Below are positions 35,212-43,981 of a DNA stretch of 64,000 nucleotides, in pieces. Position 1 is the first letter of the stretch. Every line of letters begins with the position of its first letter. The translations under genes and the position numbers were made by a program. Source of the DNA: Natrinema sp. DC36 (lineage in GTDB: Archaea > Halobacteriota > Halobacteria > Halobacteriales > Natrialbaceae); assembly GCF_020405225.1 (NCBI RefSeq), contig NZ_CP084472.1, forward strand, positions 3,906,001-3,970,000. Direction: 5' to 3'. The notes beneath the pieces are model-generated. The model was given only the letters and a program-made list of their open reading frames with translations, did no database searches and was not told where the DNA came from.

Positions 35212-35523
35212 TCAGCCGAAAAACACACCTCCCATTCTGCCGGGCCCCCTGTCGTCGTCTCTGCCGTCCGATTCGTCTTCGTTGGCCGCCGGTTCGCTCG
35301 CCTCGAGGAAGCCCGCGAGTTCGTCCGCGTAGATGGCGACGACTGTACGGGTTTCGTCGTCCTGAATCGCAAACGCTCGGACGATGTAGTCGGGAACGTC
35401 CGCCGATTGATCGAGCGTTTCGGCGTAGCTGGCGATGTTACGTAGTTCCTCGATCGAGTGGTCGGCAAACCGTTCGACGATGAAGTCCGGAACCGCGTCG
35501 TGGGGGGATGGTGACGGTGGCAT
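35212..35523 (-). CDS. Uncharacterised small acidic protein
   Basis: A 103-residue protein (MPPSPSPHDAVPDFIVERFADHS) with a helical core containing two similar segments, PDFIVERFADHSIEELRNIASYAE and PDYIVRAFAIQDDETRTVVAIYADE, suggesting an internal duplication. The C-terminus is disordered (SDGRDDDRGPGRMGG). An ATG at 35529 is an alternative start. I do not recognise a function. It stands alone between the GNAT gene and icd. Confidence 0.7.
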   Translation of the reverse strand: MPPSPSPHDAVPDFIVERFADHSIEELRNIASYAETLDQSADVPDYIVRAFAIQDDETRTVVAIYADELAGFLEASEPAANEDESDGRDDDRGPGRMGGVFFG

Positions 35524-35861
35524 GCACACCTGATTGAATCCAATATAGAAAAGATTCGCTGATTATTCATTCTATTGGGTTTTTGTATAAACGATAATAT
35601 ACGGGTAAAAATTCAATGTATTCCGCGTCGGGCCCTCGAAGCGGGATTGAGTACCATTCTCATTCGAGAGACGCGGAAACCGCGACGGTTGCGGACTCCG
35701 AATCGACCGTCCATCCGTCGTCGACCGGCGGATGATCTCACGTGAATAAAACAGTGCTGGCCATATCTGCGACCGGAGAACCGCGAAAGTGCGAGAACTG
35801 CCCTCCAAAGCGTTCTTGAGAGCGTCAGAACGCTGCGCGTTCTGCGTGCCCGGAAAACGCT
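35524..35861. other. Intergenic gap with terminator hairpin, no gene
   Basis: The first ~90 nt are AT-rich and carry probable promoter elements for the minus-strand gene ending at 35212. The rest has no family-like reading frame. It ends in the icd terminator hairpin listed separately. Confidence 0.5.
35826..35844 (-). terminator. Hairpin downstream of icd
   Basis: cagaacgc-tgc-gcgttctg is a perfect 8-bp stem with a TGC triloop, beginning 18 nt beyond the icd stop. It is one of several GAA/TGC/GGA triloop hairpins in this window, so it may be a repeat recruited as a terminator. Confidence 0.55.
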
Positions 35862-37133
35862 CTACGAGAGCTGCTCGATAGTGTCGACGATCTCGTCGGT
35901 GTACTCGCTGGTGGCGAGCTTCTCGGCGCCCTCGAGCTGACGCTCGAGGTCGTAGGTGACCTTGCCCGAGGAGATGGTCTCCTCGACGGCGTCGCGGATC
36001 AGGTCCGACGCGTCGTCCCAACCGAGGTAGTCGAACATGAGACGGCCGGAGAGGATCATCGCGGTCGGGTTCGCCATGTCCTGGCCGGCGCGCTTGGGCG
36101 CGGAGCCGTGGACCGGTTCCGCGAGCATGCGACCCGTGCCGAAGTTTCCGCCGGGCGCGATGCCGAGACCGCCGATCTGGGCGCCGGCGGCGTCGGAGAG
36201 GTAGTCACCGTTGAGGTTGGGCATCGCGAGGATGTCGAACTCGTCGGTGCGCAGTTGCATCCACTGGAGCATCGCGTCGGCGAGGCGCTCCTCGACCATG
36301 ACGGCGTCCTCCGGGATGTCGACCTCGTCCTGGGTCTCCCACAGCGAGTCGGGCGCGGCGAAGACCTCCTCGTCGGGGTACTCCTCTTCTGCGACTTCCA
36401 TCCCCCAGTCACCGAACTGTCCCTCGGTGAACTTCATGATGTTGCCCTTGTGGACGAGCGTGACCTTGTCGCGGTCGTTCTCGATGGCGTAGTCGATGGC
36501 CTCGCGGACGAGGCGTTTGCTCCCCTTCTCGGAGATCGGCTTCAGACCGAGGCCGATGTCTCCCTCGTGCATGATGCCGTCGAAGTCCATCTCGTCTTCG
36601 ACGAAATCCCGGACCTGTTCGGACTCGTCGGTGCCGGCCTCCCACTCGATGCCGGCGTAGACGTCTTCGGTGTTCTCCCGGAACGTCACCATGTCCATCT
36701 CCTCGGGTGCCTTCATCGGTGACGGCACGCCGTCGAGGTAGTAGGTCGGCCGGACGTTGGCGTACAGGTCCAGCGTCTGTCGAAGGGCGACGTTGAGCGA
36801 TCGGAAGCCGGAACCGACGGGCGTCGTCAGCGGTCCCTTGATCGCGACGCGGTGTTCCCTGATCGCCTCGACGGTCTCGTCGGGCAGGTTCTCGCTGTAC
36901 TTTTCCTGGGCGCTCTCGCCGGCGTAGACGCGCATCCAGTTGATGCTCCGACCGGTCGCTTCCGCGGCGGCTTCAAGGACCTTCTGTGCGGCGGGTCCGA
37001 CGTCTTTCCCGATACCGTCGCCGTGGATAATCGGGATAATCGGATTGTCGGGCACCTCGATTTCGCCCTCGGTACCCTCCTTCAGCGTAATCTGCTCCCC
37101 CTCGTCGGGGACCTCGATCTTGTCGTAGCTCAT
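35862..37133 (-). CDS. icd: Isocitrate dehydrogenase (NADP-type)
   Basis: A 423-residue isocitrate dehydrogenase that oxidatively decarboxylates isocitrate to 2-oxoglutarate in the TCA cycle. The substrate-binding Ser, Asn and Arg residues are in GSGFRSLNVALRQTLDLYANVRP. IIHGDGIGKDV is the N-terminal motif, and MPNLNGDYLSD carries the metal-binding Asp region. The cofactor loop reads HGSAPKRAGQDMANP, with Lys kept from the NADP-type HGTAPKYAGQD pattern. The start at 37133 lies about 27 nt from a TATA-like ccttttaccc, excluding a longer start at 37181. It is monocistronic. Confidence 0.97.
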   Translation of the reverse strand: MSYDKIEVPDEGEQITLKEGTEGEIEVPDNPIIPIIHGDGIGKDVGPAAQKVLEAAAEATGRSINWMRVYAGESAQEKYSENLPDETVEAIREHRVAIKGPLTTPVGSGFRSLNVALRQTLDLYANVRPTYYLDGVPSPMKAPEEMDMVTFRENTEDVYAGIEWEAGTDESEQVRDFVEDEMDFDGIMHEGDIGLGLKPISEKGSKRLVREAIDYAIENDRDKVTLVHKGNIMKFTEGQFGDWGMEVAEEEYPDEEVFAAPDSLWETQDEVDIPEDAVMVEERLADAMLQWMQLRTDEFDILAMPNLNGDYLSDAAGAQIGGLGIAPGGNFGTGRMLAEPVHGSAPKRAGQDMANPTAMILSGRLMFDYLGWDDASDLIRDAVEETISSGKVTYDLERQLEGAEKLATSEYTDEIVDTIEQLS

Positions 37134-37722
37134 TTCGTCTACACGGTTCTCCGACGGGGGTAAAAGGTCTACCATTTCCATCGCGGGCCGGCAAAAATTG
37201 AACGATACCCGGTCGTTCTTCCCGCTCCGATACTGGTAATAGAGCGGCGGGAAACGCCTACAGCTGTTAAAACACGGCGTCGCGTACTATCCAAAAACCG
37301 ATCAAATGAAGTGGGAGTTCGGCGTAAAATCAACACTTTCCAGTGCGTGCGTCCGTCGCGGGACGATCCTCGGACACTGCCAGTGACTGCCGCCTCGAGA
37401 CCGGTGGATCCACCTGCCGGGGAACTCGTTCGTGCCGTCGGTCTCGCGGCGGCGATCACGGACTCCGAACTGGTCGCGGCGTGCCAGTAGCGACCCGCTC
37501 GGTTCGTGGCGTCTCTCACGCCAGGGAGACTCGAGACCCGCGCGGCCATAACCCGTGGCGACCGTTTCACGGTCCCCACTGGCGATACGCGTGATTTCTT
37601 TCGCAAACGGTTGGAGCAGGGAGTTGTTCGTTCGCAGTCCGATTCCGGCCGCCGCTCCTCGCGCCGCGTTTCGACGATCGTCGTGAGGTGGATTTATTAT
37701 TGACGTACTCGTGGGTCGACGT
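37134..37722. other. 589-nt gap: icd promoter and no recognisable gene
   Basis: The part nearest icd holds its promoter (TATA-like ccttttaccc on the minus strand). Open frames elsewhere are Arg/Ser-rich, not acidic, and show no family motif, so I treat them as chance. The right end holds the gatttattattg promoter of the zinc-ribbon microprotein. Confidence 0.5.
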
Positions 37723-37872
37723 ATGCTCCGACCGCCACAGTACGCTGCGCGCCAGTGCCCCAGTTGCACCGCGACGCTATCGAACGTCCAAGGTGTCGTC
37801 ACCTGTTCGCAGTGTCAGTGGGTGGATGTCGATCACGGGCGACACCACTCGCGCGGGCGGACGACTCGGTGA
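37723..37872 (+). CDS. 49-residue zinc-ribbon microprotein
   Basis: A short frame whose product has two Cys pairs: CPSC (residues 12-15) and CSQC (29-32), followed by WVDVDHGRHH. This is the CPxC...CxxC layout of the small zinc-finger proteins common in haloarchaea. It is supported by a good TATA-like tttattatt about 25-30 nt upstream and a stop at 37870-37872. It lies 66 nt before map on the same strand. Its role is unknown; a regulatory or protein-binding function is typical of such proteins. Confidence 0.65.
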   Translation: MLRPPQYAARQCPSCTATLSNVQGVVTCSQCQWVDVDHGRHHSRGRTTR

Positions 37873-37938
37873 ACAGTGAACGACGTCGGGCAGCGAAGAG
37901 ACGGAACCTCTTTTTGTCGACCGGTACAACCCCGATGC

Positions 37939-38838
37939 ATGGCCGAATCCGAGGTGGACCTCGAGTCCGAGCAGTACGAGAAACATCGCGAGGCTGGCGA
38001 GATACTCGCGCAGGTGCGCGAGGAGGCTGCCGACCGCGTCGAGGTCGGCGCGAGCCACCTTGCGGTCGCCGAGTGGGCCGAAGATCGAATTCGTGAACTC
38101 GGCGGGAAACCCGCGTTCCCCGTCAACATCTCCGTCGACGAGGAGGCGGCTCACGCGACGCCGTCGATCGGCGACGAGACGACCTTCGGCGAGGAGATGA
38201 TCAACCTCGATATCGGCGTCCATATCGACGGCTGGTTGGCCGACACTGCGATCACCGTCGACCTCTCGGGCAATCCCGAACTGGCCGAGGCCTCCGAGCA
38301 GGCCCTCGAGGCGGCCCTCGACATCGTCGAGCCCGGCGTCGAAACCGGCGATATCGGGGCGGAGATCGAAGCCGTGATCGACGGCTACGGCTACAACCCC
38401 GTCGTCAACCTGACCGGTCACGGACTCGGCCACTGGGAACAACACACCAGCCCGAACATCCCCAACCGCGCCGTCTCGCAGGGAACGACGCTCGAGGTCG
38501 GTGACGTCGTCGCGATCGAGCCCTTCGCGACCGACGGCGGCGGCAAGGTTAGCGAAGGCGGGAGCGAGGAAATCTTCTCGCTCGAGCGCGAGGGGACCGT
38601 CCGGAACCGGCAGGCACGCGATGCGCTCGAACAGATCACCGAGGAGTTCCGGACGTTGCCGTTCGCGACGCGCTGGCTCGAAACGGATCGCGCGGAGATG
38701 GCGCTGCGCCGACTCAAACGCAACGACATCGTTCACAGCTATCCCGTTCTCAAGGAAGACGACGGGTTCCTCGTCAGCCAGAAAGAGCACACGATCATCG
38801 TCACCGAAGACGGCTGCGAAGTCACGACGGCGGAGTAA
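37939..38838 (+). CDS. map: Methionine aminopeptidase, type II
   Basis: A 299-residue type II methionine aminopeptidase that removes the initiator Met from nascent proteins. The five metal ligands are visible: Asp in LDIGVHIDG, Asp in LADTAITVD, His in TGHGLGHW, Glu in AIEPFAT and Glu in SQKEHT. The type II insertion is present between the last two ligands (about 195-280). The ATG at 37939 follows a TATA-like cctctttttg about 28 nt upstream. The family length is normal. Confidence 0.97.
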   Translation: MAESEVDLESEQYEKHREAGEILAQVREEAADRVEVGASHLAVAEWAEDRIRELGGKPAFPVNISVDEEAAHATPSIGDETTFGEEMINLDIGVHIDGWLADTAITVDLSGNPELAEASEQALEAALDIVEPGVETGDIGAEIEAVIDGYGYNPVVNLTGHGLGHWEQHTSPNIPNRAVSQGTTLEVGDVVAIEPFATDGGGKVSEGGSEEIFSLEREGTVRNRQARDALEQITEEFRTLPFATRWLETDRAEMALRRLKRNDIVHSYPVLKEDDGFLVSQKEHTIIVTEDGCEVTTAE

Positions 38839-38993
38839 TCCCGTTTTACCACGGTATCGGAAATCCCGACCGGTGGTCTGAAAACCGAGCGAAAACGCCG
38901 CGTCGGCTGAATAGAGAACGCAGGAGGACGGGTCGCACGGACGGATCGTCTGCTCGGCGATACGGCGGTTGTCGTTGGGTACAGTACGCCGTC

Positions 38994-39194
38994 TCAGGCG
39001 TTGTTCATCCGTTGACTCGAGCGATTCCCGCACCGCTGGCACTCGCGGACGCGGTAGGGCTCGCGGGAGAACTGGGCGTTCTCTTTCTTGAGGCTCTCGG
39101 TCCTGATCTGGACGGACACTTCGTGGAGCGTTTCTAGCTCACAGGCGTCGCAGCGCTCGGTCATCCCGTTGAAGGAGTCGTCAGTCGTTGCCAT
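38994..39194 (-). CDS. Putative zinc beta-ribbon protein (DUF7835 type)
   Basis: A 66-residue protein with two Cys pairs, CDACE and CQRCGNR, joined by a beta-rich middle (TLHEVSVQIRTES). This is the putative zinc beta-ribbon of the haloarchaeal DUF7835 type. Role unknown. It stands alone, with an AT-rich promoter region to the right (39195-39450) shared with the divergent HIT gene. Confidence 0.8.
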   Translation of the reverse strand: MATTDDSFNGMTERCDACELETLHEVSVQIRTESLKKENAQFSREPYRVRECQRCGNRSSQRMNNA

Positions 39195-39450
39195 TACCGA
39201 ATTACTTGTTGTAGCCTCGTCTTAAACCCATCCTTCATTTTGAAATCTGAGTCGTAAAAACCGCAAGACGGCATTAACTTCTCAGAAATAACGGCTCAGA
39301 AGATCCGATATCGTTTAGAATCGTTTCTCTACTCGTTATAGCGGTATTATGCCCTATTGTAACATACAGCAACGGGGGTATATCCCGACGTGATCGACGC
39401 GAGAACGTGCGGACTGAAACGCTTTAGGCGCGCCTCGAGTGGTATCGAAT

Positions 39451-39990
39451 ATGGAACAGGTGTTCGCACCGTGGCGGATCGAGTGGATCAGACGCGAGGA
39501 CAAAAACCCCGATATCGAGGACTGTGTGTTCTGCGAACTGCCGGAACAGGGGACCGATCGGGAGAACCTGCTCGTCGCGCGAAACGAGCACGCGTTCGTC
39601 ATGCTGAACAACTATCCGTACAATCCGGGGCACCTGATGGTCATCCCACACGTCCACACCGGCAACTACACCGCTCTCGACGACGACGTCCTGCTCGATC
39701 ACGCACGCCTGAAACAGCGAACGTTCGACGCACTCGAGGCCGCACTCGAGCCGGACGGGTTCAATGCCGGCTTGAACCTCGGCGACGGAGCCGGCGGCTC
39801 GATCGACGATCACCTGCACACCCACGTCGTGCCGCGGTGGCAGGGCGACACCAACTTCATGCCGGTACTGAGCGATACCACGGTGATCGTCGAAGCGCTC
39901 GAGGCCACCTACGAGCACGTCCACGACGCGTTCACCGCCCAGGACGGGGCGACCGTTCCCGGCGAGGACAGCGCCGTTGTCTTCGAGTAA
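39451..39990 (+). CDS. HIT-family nucleotide hydrolase/transferase
   Basis: A 179-residue histidine-triad protein. The active-site motif HLHTHVV occurs in DDHLHTHVVPRW (about 123-134), and the N-terminal CVFCEL is a half zinc site. The fold elements (LNNYPYNPGHLMVIP, LNLGDGAGGS) match the branch of diadenosine tetraphosphate (Ap4A) phosphorylase/hydrolase and adenylyl-transferring enzymes. The ATG at 39451 is preferred over 39439. It is monocistronic; the exact substrate is unclear. Confidence 0.92.
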   Translation: MEQVFAPWRIEWIRREDKNPDIEDCVFCELPEQGTDRENLLVARNEHAFVMLNNYPYNPGHLMVIPHVHTGNYTALDDDVLLDHARLKQRTFDALEAALEPDGFNAGLNLGDGAGGSIDDHLHTHVVPRWQGDTNFMPVLSDTTVIVEALEATYEHVHDAFTAQDGATVPGEDSAVVFE

Positions 39991-40087
39991 CGGTTGCCGC
40001 CGTTACTCCCGTTTCGTCGCCTGATCCCGACCGCCGGTGCGACTGCCGGCCCAATCCTTGTGCGCGTTCCCGTCGAACGCCGGACGC

Positions 40088-40978
40088 GTGTCCGAACTGA
40101 CTCGGCTCGAGGAACTGATCGCGGCGTATCTCTCCCTGCTCGACAACGTCGCGACCTTTCTGGTGACGGTCGCGCTGGTGTACGCGATCGGTCGGTTCGC
40201 CGTTCAGCCGCTCGTGAGTACTGCGTTGCGGTATCGAGGCACCGAACGGACGCTTCAGCAGGGCCTCGAGCGAGTCGTGGCCATCAGCGTGATCGCGGCC
40301 GCCGTCGTAATCGGACTCTCGATCGCCGGCCTCAGTTTCGTTCTCGACCGGGCGGCGATCCTGGTCGCCGCGCTGACGGTCGCGCTCGGGTTCGCCGCCC
40401 AGAACGCGGTGGGAAACTTCGTCAGCGGCGTGTTCATCGTCACCGATCCGTCGTTCAACATCGGCGACTGGATCCGCTGGGACGATCAGGAGGGAATCAT
40501 CGAAGACATCAGTTTCCGGTCGACGCGCGTCCGCACGTTCGACAACGAGACCGTCACGGTACCGAACTCGGAGTTGACGGCGGGCACGGTCACCAACGCC
40601 GTCCTGAACGATCGACTCCGATTGCAGGTCCCGGTCGCGGTCAGCTACGCCGACGATCTCGATACCGTCTCCCGCGTTTTGACCGATGTCGCGGTCGACC
40701 ACCCTGAAATCCTCGCGAACCCCGAGCCGACCGCTCGGATCGCGGCCCTCGATGACGCGGTACAGGTCGTCGCGCTGTTCTGGATCGCCGACCCGGACCG
40801 CAGCACGTACGGCCGCATCCGCTCGGAGTACGCCCGCGAAATCGTCGCGCGCCTCGAGCGGGAGGGGATCGATCTCGGGGCGGCGACGCCGCGGGCGCTC
40901 GAGGAGTCGATCAGCGCCGGCCGAGCACCGGGAGCTCGAGCGGGTACCGACGATATCGGCGACGGGAGCGGGAAGTGA
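40088..40978 (+). CDS. MscS-type mechanosensitive channel
   Basis: A 296-residue small-conductance mechanosensitive channel, protecting cells against hypo-osmotic shock. Three N-terminal helices (about 8-30, 55-80, 83-118) end in the pore helix ALTVALGFAAQNAVGNFVSGV, followed by the beta domain (GDWIRWDDQEGIIEDISFRSTRVRT) and an alpha/beta cytoplasmic domain. The start is GTG at 40088; an ATG at 40037 would add residues not typical of a membrane N-terminus. The C-terminal tail is disordered. Standalone gene. Confidence 0.95.
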   Translation: MSELTRLEELIAAYLSLLDNVATFLVTVALVYAIGRFAVQPLVSTALRYRGTERTLQQGLERVVAISVIAAAVVIGLSIAGLSFVLDRAAILVAALTVALGFAAQNAVGNFVSGVFIVTDPSFNIGDWIRWDDQEGIIEDISFRSTRVRTFDNETVTVPNSELTAGTVTNAVLNDRLRLQVPVAVSYADDLDTVSRVLTDVAVDHPEILANPEPTARIAALDDAVQVVALFWIADPDRSTYGRIRSEYAREIVARLEREGIDLGAATPRALEESISAGRAPGARAGTDDIGDGSGK

Positions 40979-41160
40979 TCCCTCGAGGGGAAGCGGCCGA
41001 ACGGCTGCGGTGTCGCCTCGCTCGACGATCGGTCGCCCGGGGACGAGTGCCCCGGGTTCGATCCGCACGGACTCGAGGAGTAACGGACGGAGCGGGCTCG
41101 GACTCGGAACCGGACTCGGTCGGTCTGCCGTCACTGCGTTCGGGCGCACACGATGGCTGT

Positions 41161-41205
41161 TCGCGGGTACGCCGAAACCGACTGACGGGAGTCCGTCTCA
41201 GGCGT
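41161..41205 (-). repeat. 45-nt sequence at a gene 3' end, copy 1
   Basis: Shares 40 of 45 nt with 51517-51561. In both places it overlaps the last codons and TGA stop of a minus-strand gene (here glutaredoxin) and continues downstream. On the minus strand gacgg-actc-ccgtc can form a stem just after the stop codon, so a shared terminator or 3'-UTR module is likely. Confidence 0.65.
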
Positions 41206-41434
41206 GAGTCGTTTCGAGGTAGTCGAGAATCCGCTCCGATTCGGCCATCGTCACGCCGTACTCTTCGTCGACGACGACGGGGACCTGTCGCTGGCCCGAG
41301 ACGCGCTTGACCTCGTCGCGCTTCGAGTGCAGCCCCTCGACCCAGACGCTGTCGTAGTCGATCTCGAGTTCGTCGAGGCGGTCGGCGACCAGTTCGCAGT
41401 ACGGGCAGCCTTCCAACTGGTAGAGCGTGAGCAT
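41198..41434 (-). CDS. Glutaredoxin-like thiol protein
   Basis: A 78-residue thioredoxin-fold protein with the dithiol active site CPYC (residues 10-13, LEGCPYCELV), the cis-proline region RQVPVVVDEEYGV and a C-terminal helix (SERILDYLETTHA). It is expected to reduce disulfides or mixed disulfides; haloarchaea use gamma-glutamylcysteine rather than glutathione. The start at 41434 gives the compact family length. It is divergent from a redoxin-domain gene 114 nt away. Confidence 0.9.
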   Translation of the reverse strand: MLTLYQLEGCPYCELVADRLDELEIDYDSVWVEGLHSKRDEVKRVSGQRQVPVVVDEEYGVTMAESERILDYLETTHA

Positions 41435-41547
41435 GGGTACGGATTGTACGCGATCACTGATAAGGGTACGCCGAACTGCGGCAACTCGTCCCCGCTCGGA
41501 TCGATCTCGGAGCGGAGTTTTTTCTCCCCGCGCGTGAGTACTCGGGT

Positions 41548-42027
41548 ATGCCACCGACCGAGGGCGAGACCGCTCCGGACTTCGAGGCGCTTCTCTGCGA
41601 CGGCGAAACGTTCCGCTCGACGACGCTTGCCGACGCGCTCGGCGCTCGAGGCGGCGTTCTGGTCTCGACCGGCTTCGCGTTCAGCGCTATCGCACAGAAC
41701 TGGTGGAAACAGTTCGTTCGCGCCGGCTGGGGCGAATTCGACGACGTTTCGGTACTCGGCGTGAGCCGGGACGGCCCCTACGCGCAAAACGAGTTCCTCC
41801 GCTGGCTGGACGAGTCGGGATTTCGCTTTTTCGCCGACGTGAACGGTGAGATCGGCGATTCGCTCGATCTGCTTGCCGACCGCGATCACATGGCGAACGT
41901 CTCGACCCCGTGGCGCTCCGCGTTCGTCCTCGACCCCGACCGCGAGGTGCGGTACGCCTTCGTCGCGGACGACTGGATCTCGCCGCTCCCCCGCGAGGAG
42001 ATCGAGGAGGCCGTTGCAGCCCTCTGA
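41548..42027 (+). CDS. Redoxin-domain protein lacking the peroxidatic cysteine
   Basis: A 159-residue thioredoxin-fold protein of the AhpC/TSA type (PPTEGETAPDFEALLCDGETF, VSVLGVSRDGPYAQNEF, ADRDHMANVSTPWRSAFVLDPDREVRYAFVADDW). The position where peroxiredoxins have Thr-x-x-Cys reads GFAFSAIAQNWW, with no Cys. Only one other Cys (residue 17) is present, so it cannot be a classical peroxidase. It may act as a chaperone or have another thiol role. The start at 41548 follows a TATA-like gagttttttctc about 28 nt upstream. It is divergent from glutaredoxin. Confidence 0.82.
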   Translation: MPPTEGETAPDFEALLCDGETFRSTTLADALGARGGVLVSTGFAFSAIAQNWWKQFVRAGWGEFDDVSVLGVSRDGPYAQNEFLRWLDESGFRFFADVNGEIGDSLDLLADRDHMANVSTPWRSAFVLDPDREVRYAFVADDWISPLPREEIEEAVAAL

Positions 42028-42054
42028 ACGGGTCGAAAAGAAGCAGCCGTCGCG

Positions 42055-43308
42055 TCAGATCGGCGTTCCGAACGCGTACATCGTCTCGTGGGCCGTTACC
42101 TCGAGGTCGACGAAATCACCGGGTTCGAGGCCGTAGTCGCTCGCGTGCTGCACGATGAGCTGCCGGTAGGCCGAGTCGCGACACTTCACGGAGTCGGCGG
42201 TGCCCTGCTCGACGACGAGAACGTCCTCGCGCGTCTCGCCGACCATCTCTTCGTAGGCGTCGGCGACGATGTCGCGCTTGACCGCGCTCATCTCCTTCGA
42301 GCGTTCCTTCTTGACCGTGCCGCCCAGTCCCTTCAGCTCGGCGGCGTCGGTGCCGGGGCGCTTCGAGAAGCGAGTGACGTTGATCTTCTCCGGGCGAGTC
42401 TCGCGGAGCAGGGCCATCGACTGCGCGTGGCCGTGGTCGGTTTCGGTGGGGTAGCCGACGATGAAGTCCGTCGACAGCGTCCAGTAGTCGAGGGTTTCGT
42501 CGAAGGTCTCGACGACCTCGAGGTACTCCTCGACCTGATGCTGGCGTCGCATGTCTCCTAGCACGTCGTCGCTTCCGGACTGAACGGGCGCGTGGAGGAA
42601 ATCGTACAGCTCCTCGTTCGCGGCGAAGACGTCGGCCAACTCCTCGCGGATGCCGTGGACGCCCTTCGGGTTGGCCATCCCCACGCGAACGCGGAAATCG
42701 CCCTCGATCTCGCAGATCTCCTCGAGCAGGCGGTGGAGTTTGCGCTCGCCCTCGTCCCAGCCGTAGACGCCGGTGTCCTGGCCCGTAATTCTGATCTCCT
42801 TCGCGCCGGCGTGGATCAGTGCGCGGGCTTTCTCGACGTTTTCCTCGATCGGCGGCGAGTCGATCTTGCCGGTGGCCTGCTTGGTGATGCAGTACGAGCA
42901 GTCGGACATGCACCCGCGCGCGATGGGGAGGATGCCGACGACGCCGTCGAGGATGGGTTCCGCGTCGGGAGTCGTCGTCGGACACTCGCCGTTGGTGACG
43001 GCTTCGGGTACCTCGTCCCAGTGGAGGACCTGACCGTCGACGTTCGCCCGCGCGAATTCCTCGCCCTGTGCGAGGGCCATACAGCCCGTAATGAAGAGGT
43101 CGGCCGTCTCGTCGGCCAGCTCTTCGGCCCGCCGGAGCATATTGCGCTCGGTCTTCTCGACGACGGTGCAGGTGTTGAGGATGGCGACGTCGGCCTCGTC
43201 GGGACCGTCGACCTGATGATGACCCGCGTCGCGGAGCCGTCGCTCGATCTCGCGACTCTCCCCGCGGTTCGACGTACACCCGTACGTTTCGATGTGATAC
43301 CGGGCCAT
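42055..43308 (-). CDS. tRNA t6A methylthiotransferase, archaeal MtaB-like
   Basis: A 417-residue radical-SAM methylthiotransferase of the archaeal/eukaryotic type (e-MtaB/CDKAL1), which converts t6A37 to ms2t6A37 in tRNA. The N-terminal UPF0004 domain has three cluster cysteines (YGCTSNRG, NTCTV, TGCMA). The radical-SAM motif is CMSDCSYC, and the C-terminus (about 360-417) is a TRAM RNA-binding domain (RQLIVQHASDYGLEPGDFVDLEV). All cluster ligands are present, so it should be active. The start at 43308 is the normal family N-terminus. Confidence 0.95.
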   Translation of the reverse strand: MARYHIETYGCTSNRGESREIERRLRDAGHHQVDGPDEADVAILNTCTVVEKTERNMLRRAEELADETADLFITGCMALAQGEEFARANVDGQVLHWDEVPEAVTNGECPTTTPDAEPILDGVVGILPIARGCMSDCSYCITKQATGKIDSPPIEENVEKARALIHAGAKEIRITGQDTGVYGWDEGERKLHRLLEEICEIEGDFRVRVGMANPKGVHGIREELADVFAANEELYDFLHAPVQSGSDDVLGDMRRQHQVEEYLEVVETFDETLDYWTLSTDFIVGYPTETDHGHAQSMALLRETRPEKINVTRFSKRPGTDAAELKGLGGTVKKERSKEMSAVKRDIVADAYEEMVGETREDVLVVEQGTADSVKCRDSAYRQLIVQHASDYGLEPGDFVDLEVTAHETMYAFGTPI

Positions 43309-43385
43309 CCGTCTCGTCACATCGTCGGGTGCGGGACGCCAAAAGCCCGACGGATCCGGCCGCTCGCAGCGACGGCGAACCGGCG

Positions 43386-43721
43386 TCACTCGTCGGGCGC
43401 TCGAGAACCGGCCCCGCCCGTCGGGCCGCTTCGATAGACCGCGTAGAGGACCAGCACGGCTATCAGGAAATCGAAGCCGTGTTCGACGAGGTGGTGGACC
43501 GTCATGGGGACGAGTCCGAGGACGGTTCCCAGTCCGGTCACCGACCGAACGACCAGCACGCCCAGAACGACGGTGATCAGGAAGTACCGGGTCGTCCGAC
43601 GCCGAGAATAGGCGACGAGTCCGACGACGAACAGCGCCGTCGTACCGACGACGGCGAGGACGATCACCGCGACGAGGATGGGCGCGAGCTGCGGATCGAG
43701 CCACTCGTCGGCGAACGACAT
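43386..43721 (-). CDS. Four-helix membrane protein (DUF7471 type)
   Basis: A 111-residue membrane protein with helices near 11-35, 45-62, 66-80 and 84-100. The conserved middle MTVHHLVEHGFDFLIAVLVLYAVY fits the haloarchaeal DUF7471 family. The start at 43721 (MSFADEW) is preferred; ATGs at 43733 and 43766 add a few residues. It is usually found, as here, divergent from a two-domain winged-helix regulator, which suggests the regulator controls it. Function unknown. Confidence 0.75.
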   Translation of the reverse strand: MSFADEWLDPQLAPILVAVIVLAVVGTTALFVVGLVAYSRRRTTRYFLITVVLGVLVVRSVTGLGTVLGLVPMTVHHLVEHGFDFLIAVLVLYAVYRSGPTGGAGSRAPDE

Positions 43722-43981
43722 TGCGAGCACCATGCGATCGATACCCGTACTCGGGCGGACAGCCACCTATTCGCTTCGGTACCTCTCTCGATCCGGTAGT
43801 CGCTACTCGCTCGAGTCGTCGGACTCTTCCCCGACGCTCGGCGGAACCTTCTTCGACCATCGTCGCGCTTTCGAGGCCGCGAGCGACCGGTTCTCGGGGA
43901 CTGGGAACGCGGGAGACTCGTTATATAGACCGTCGCGCTAGGCGACGATACGACCCGACCGAGGGGGAGTCACAGCCACAG

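Noticed and set aside
37169-37802. Long minus-strand open frames in the icd-map gap
   Set aside because: Arg- and Ser-rich translations, no haloarchaeal composition or motifs; the zinc-ribbon frame on the other strand is more convincing.
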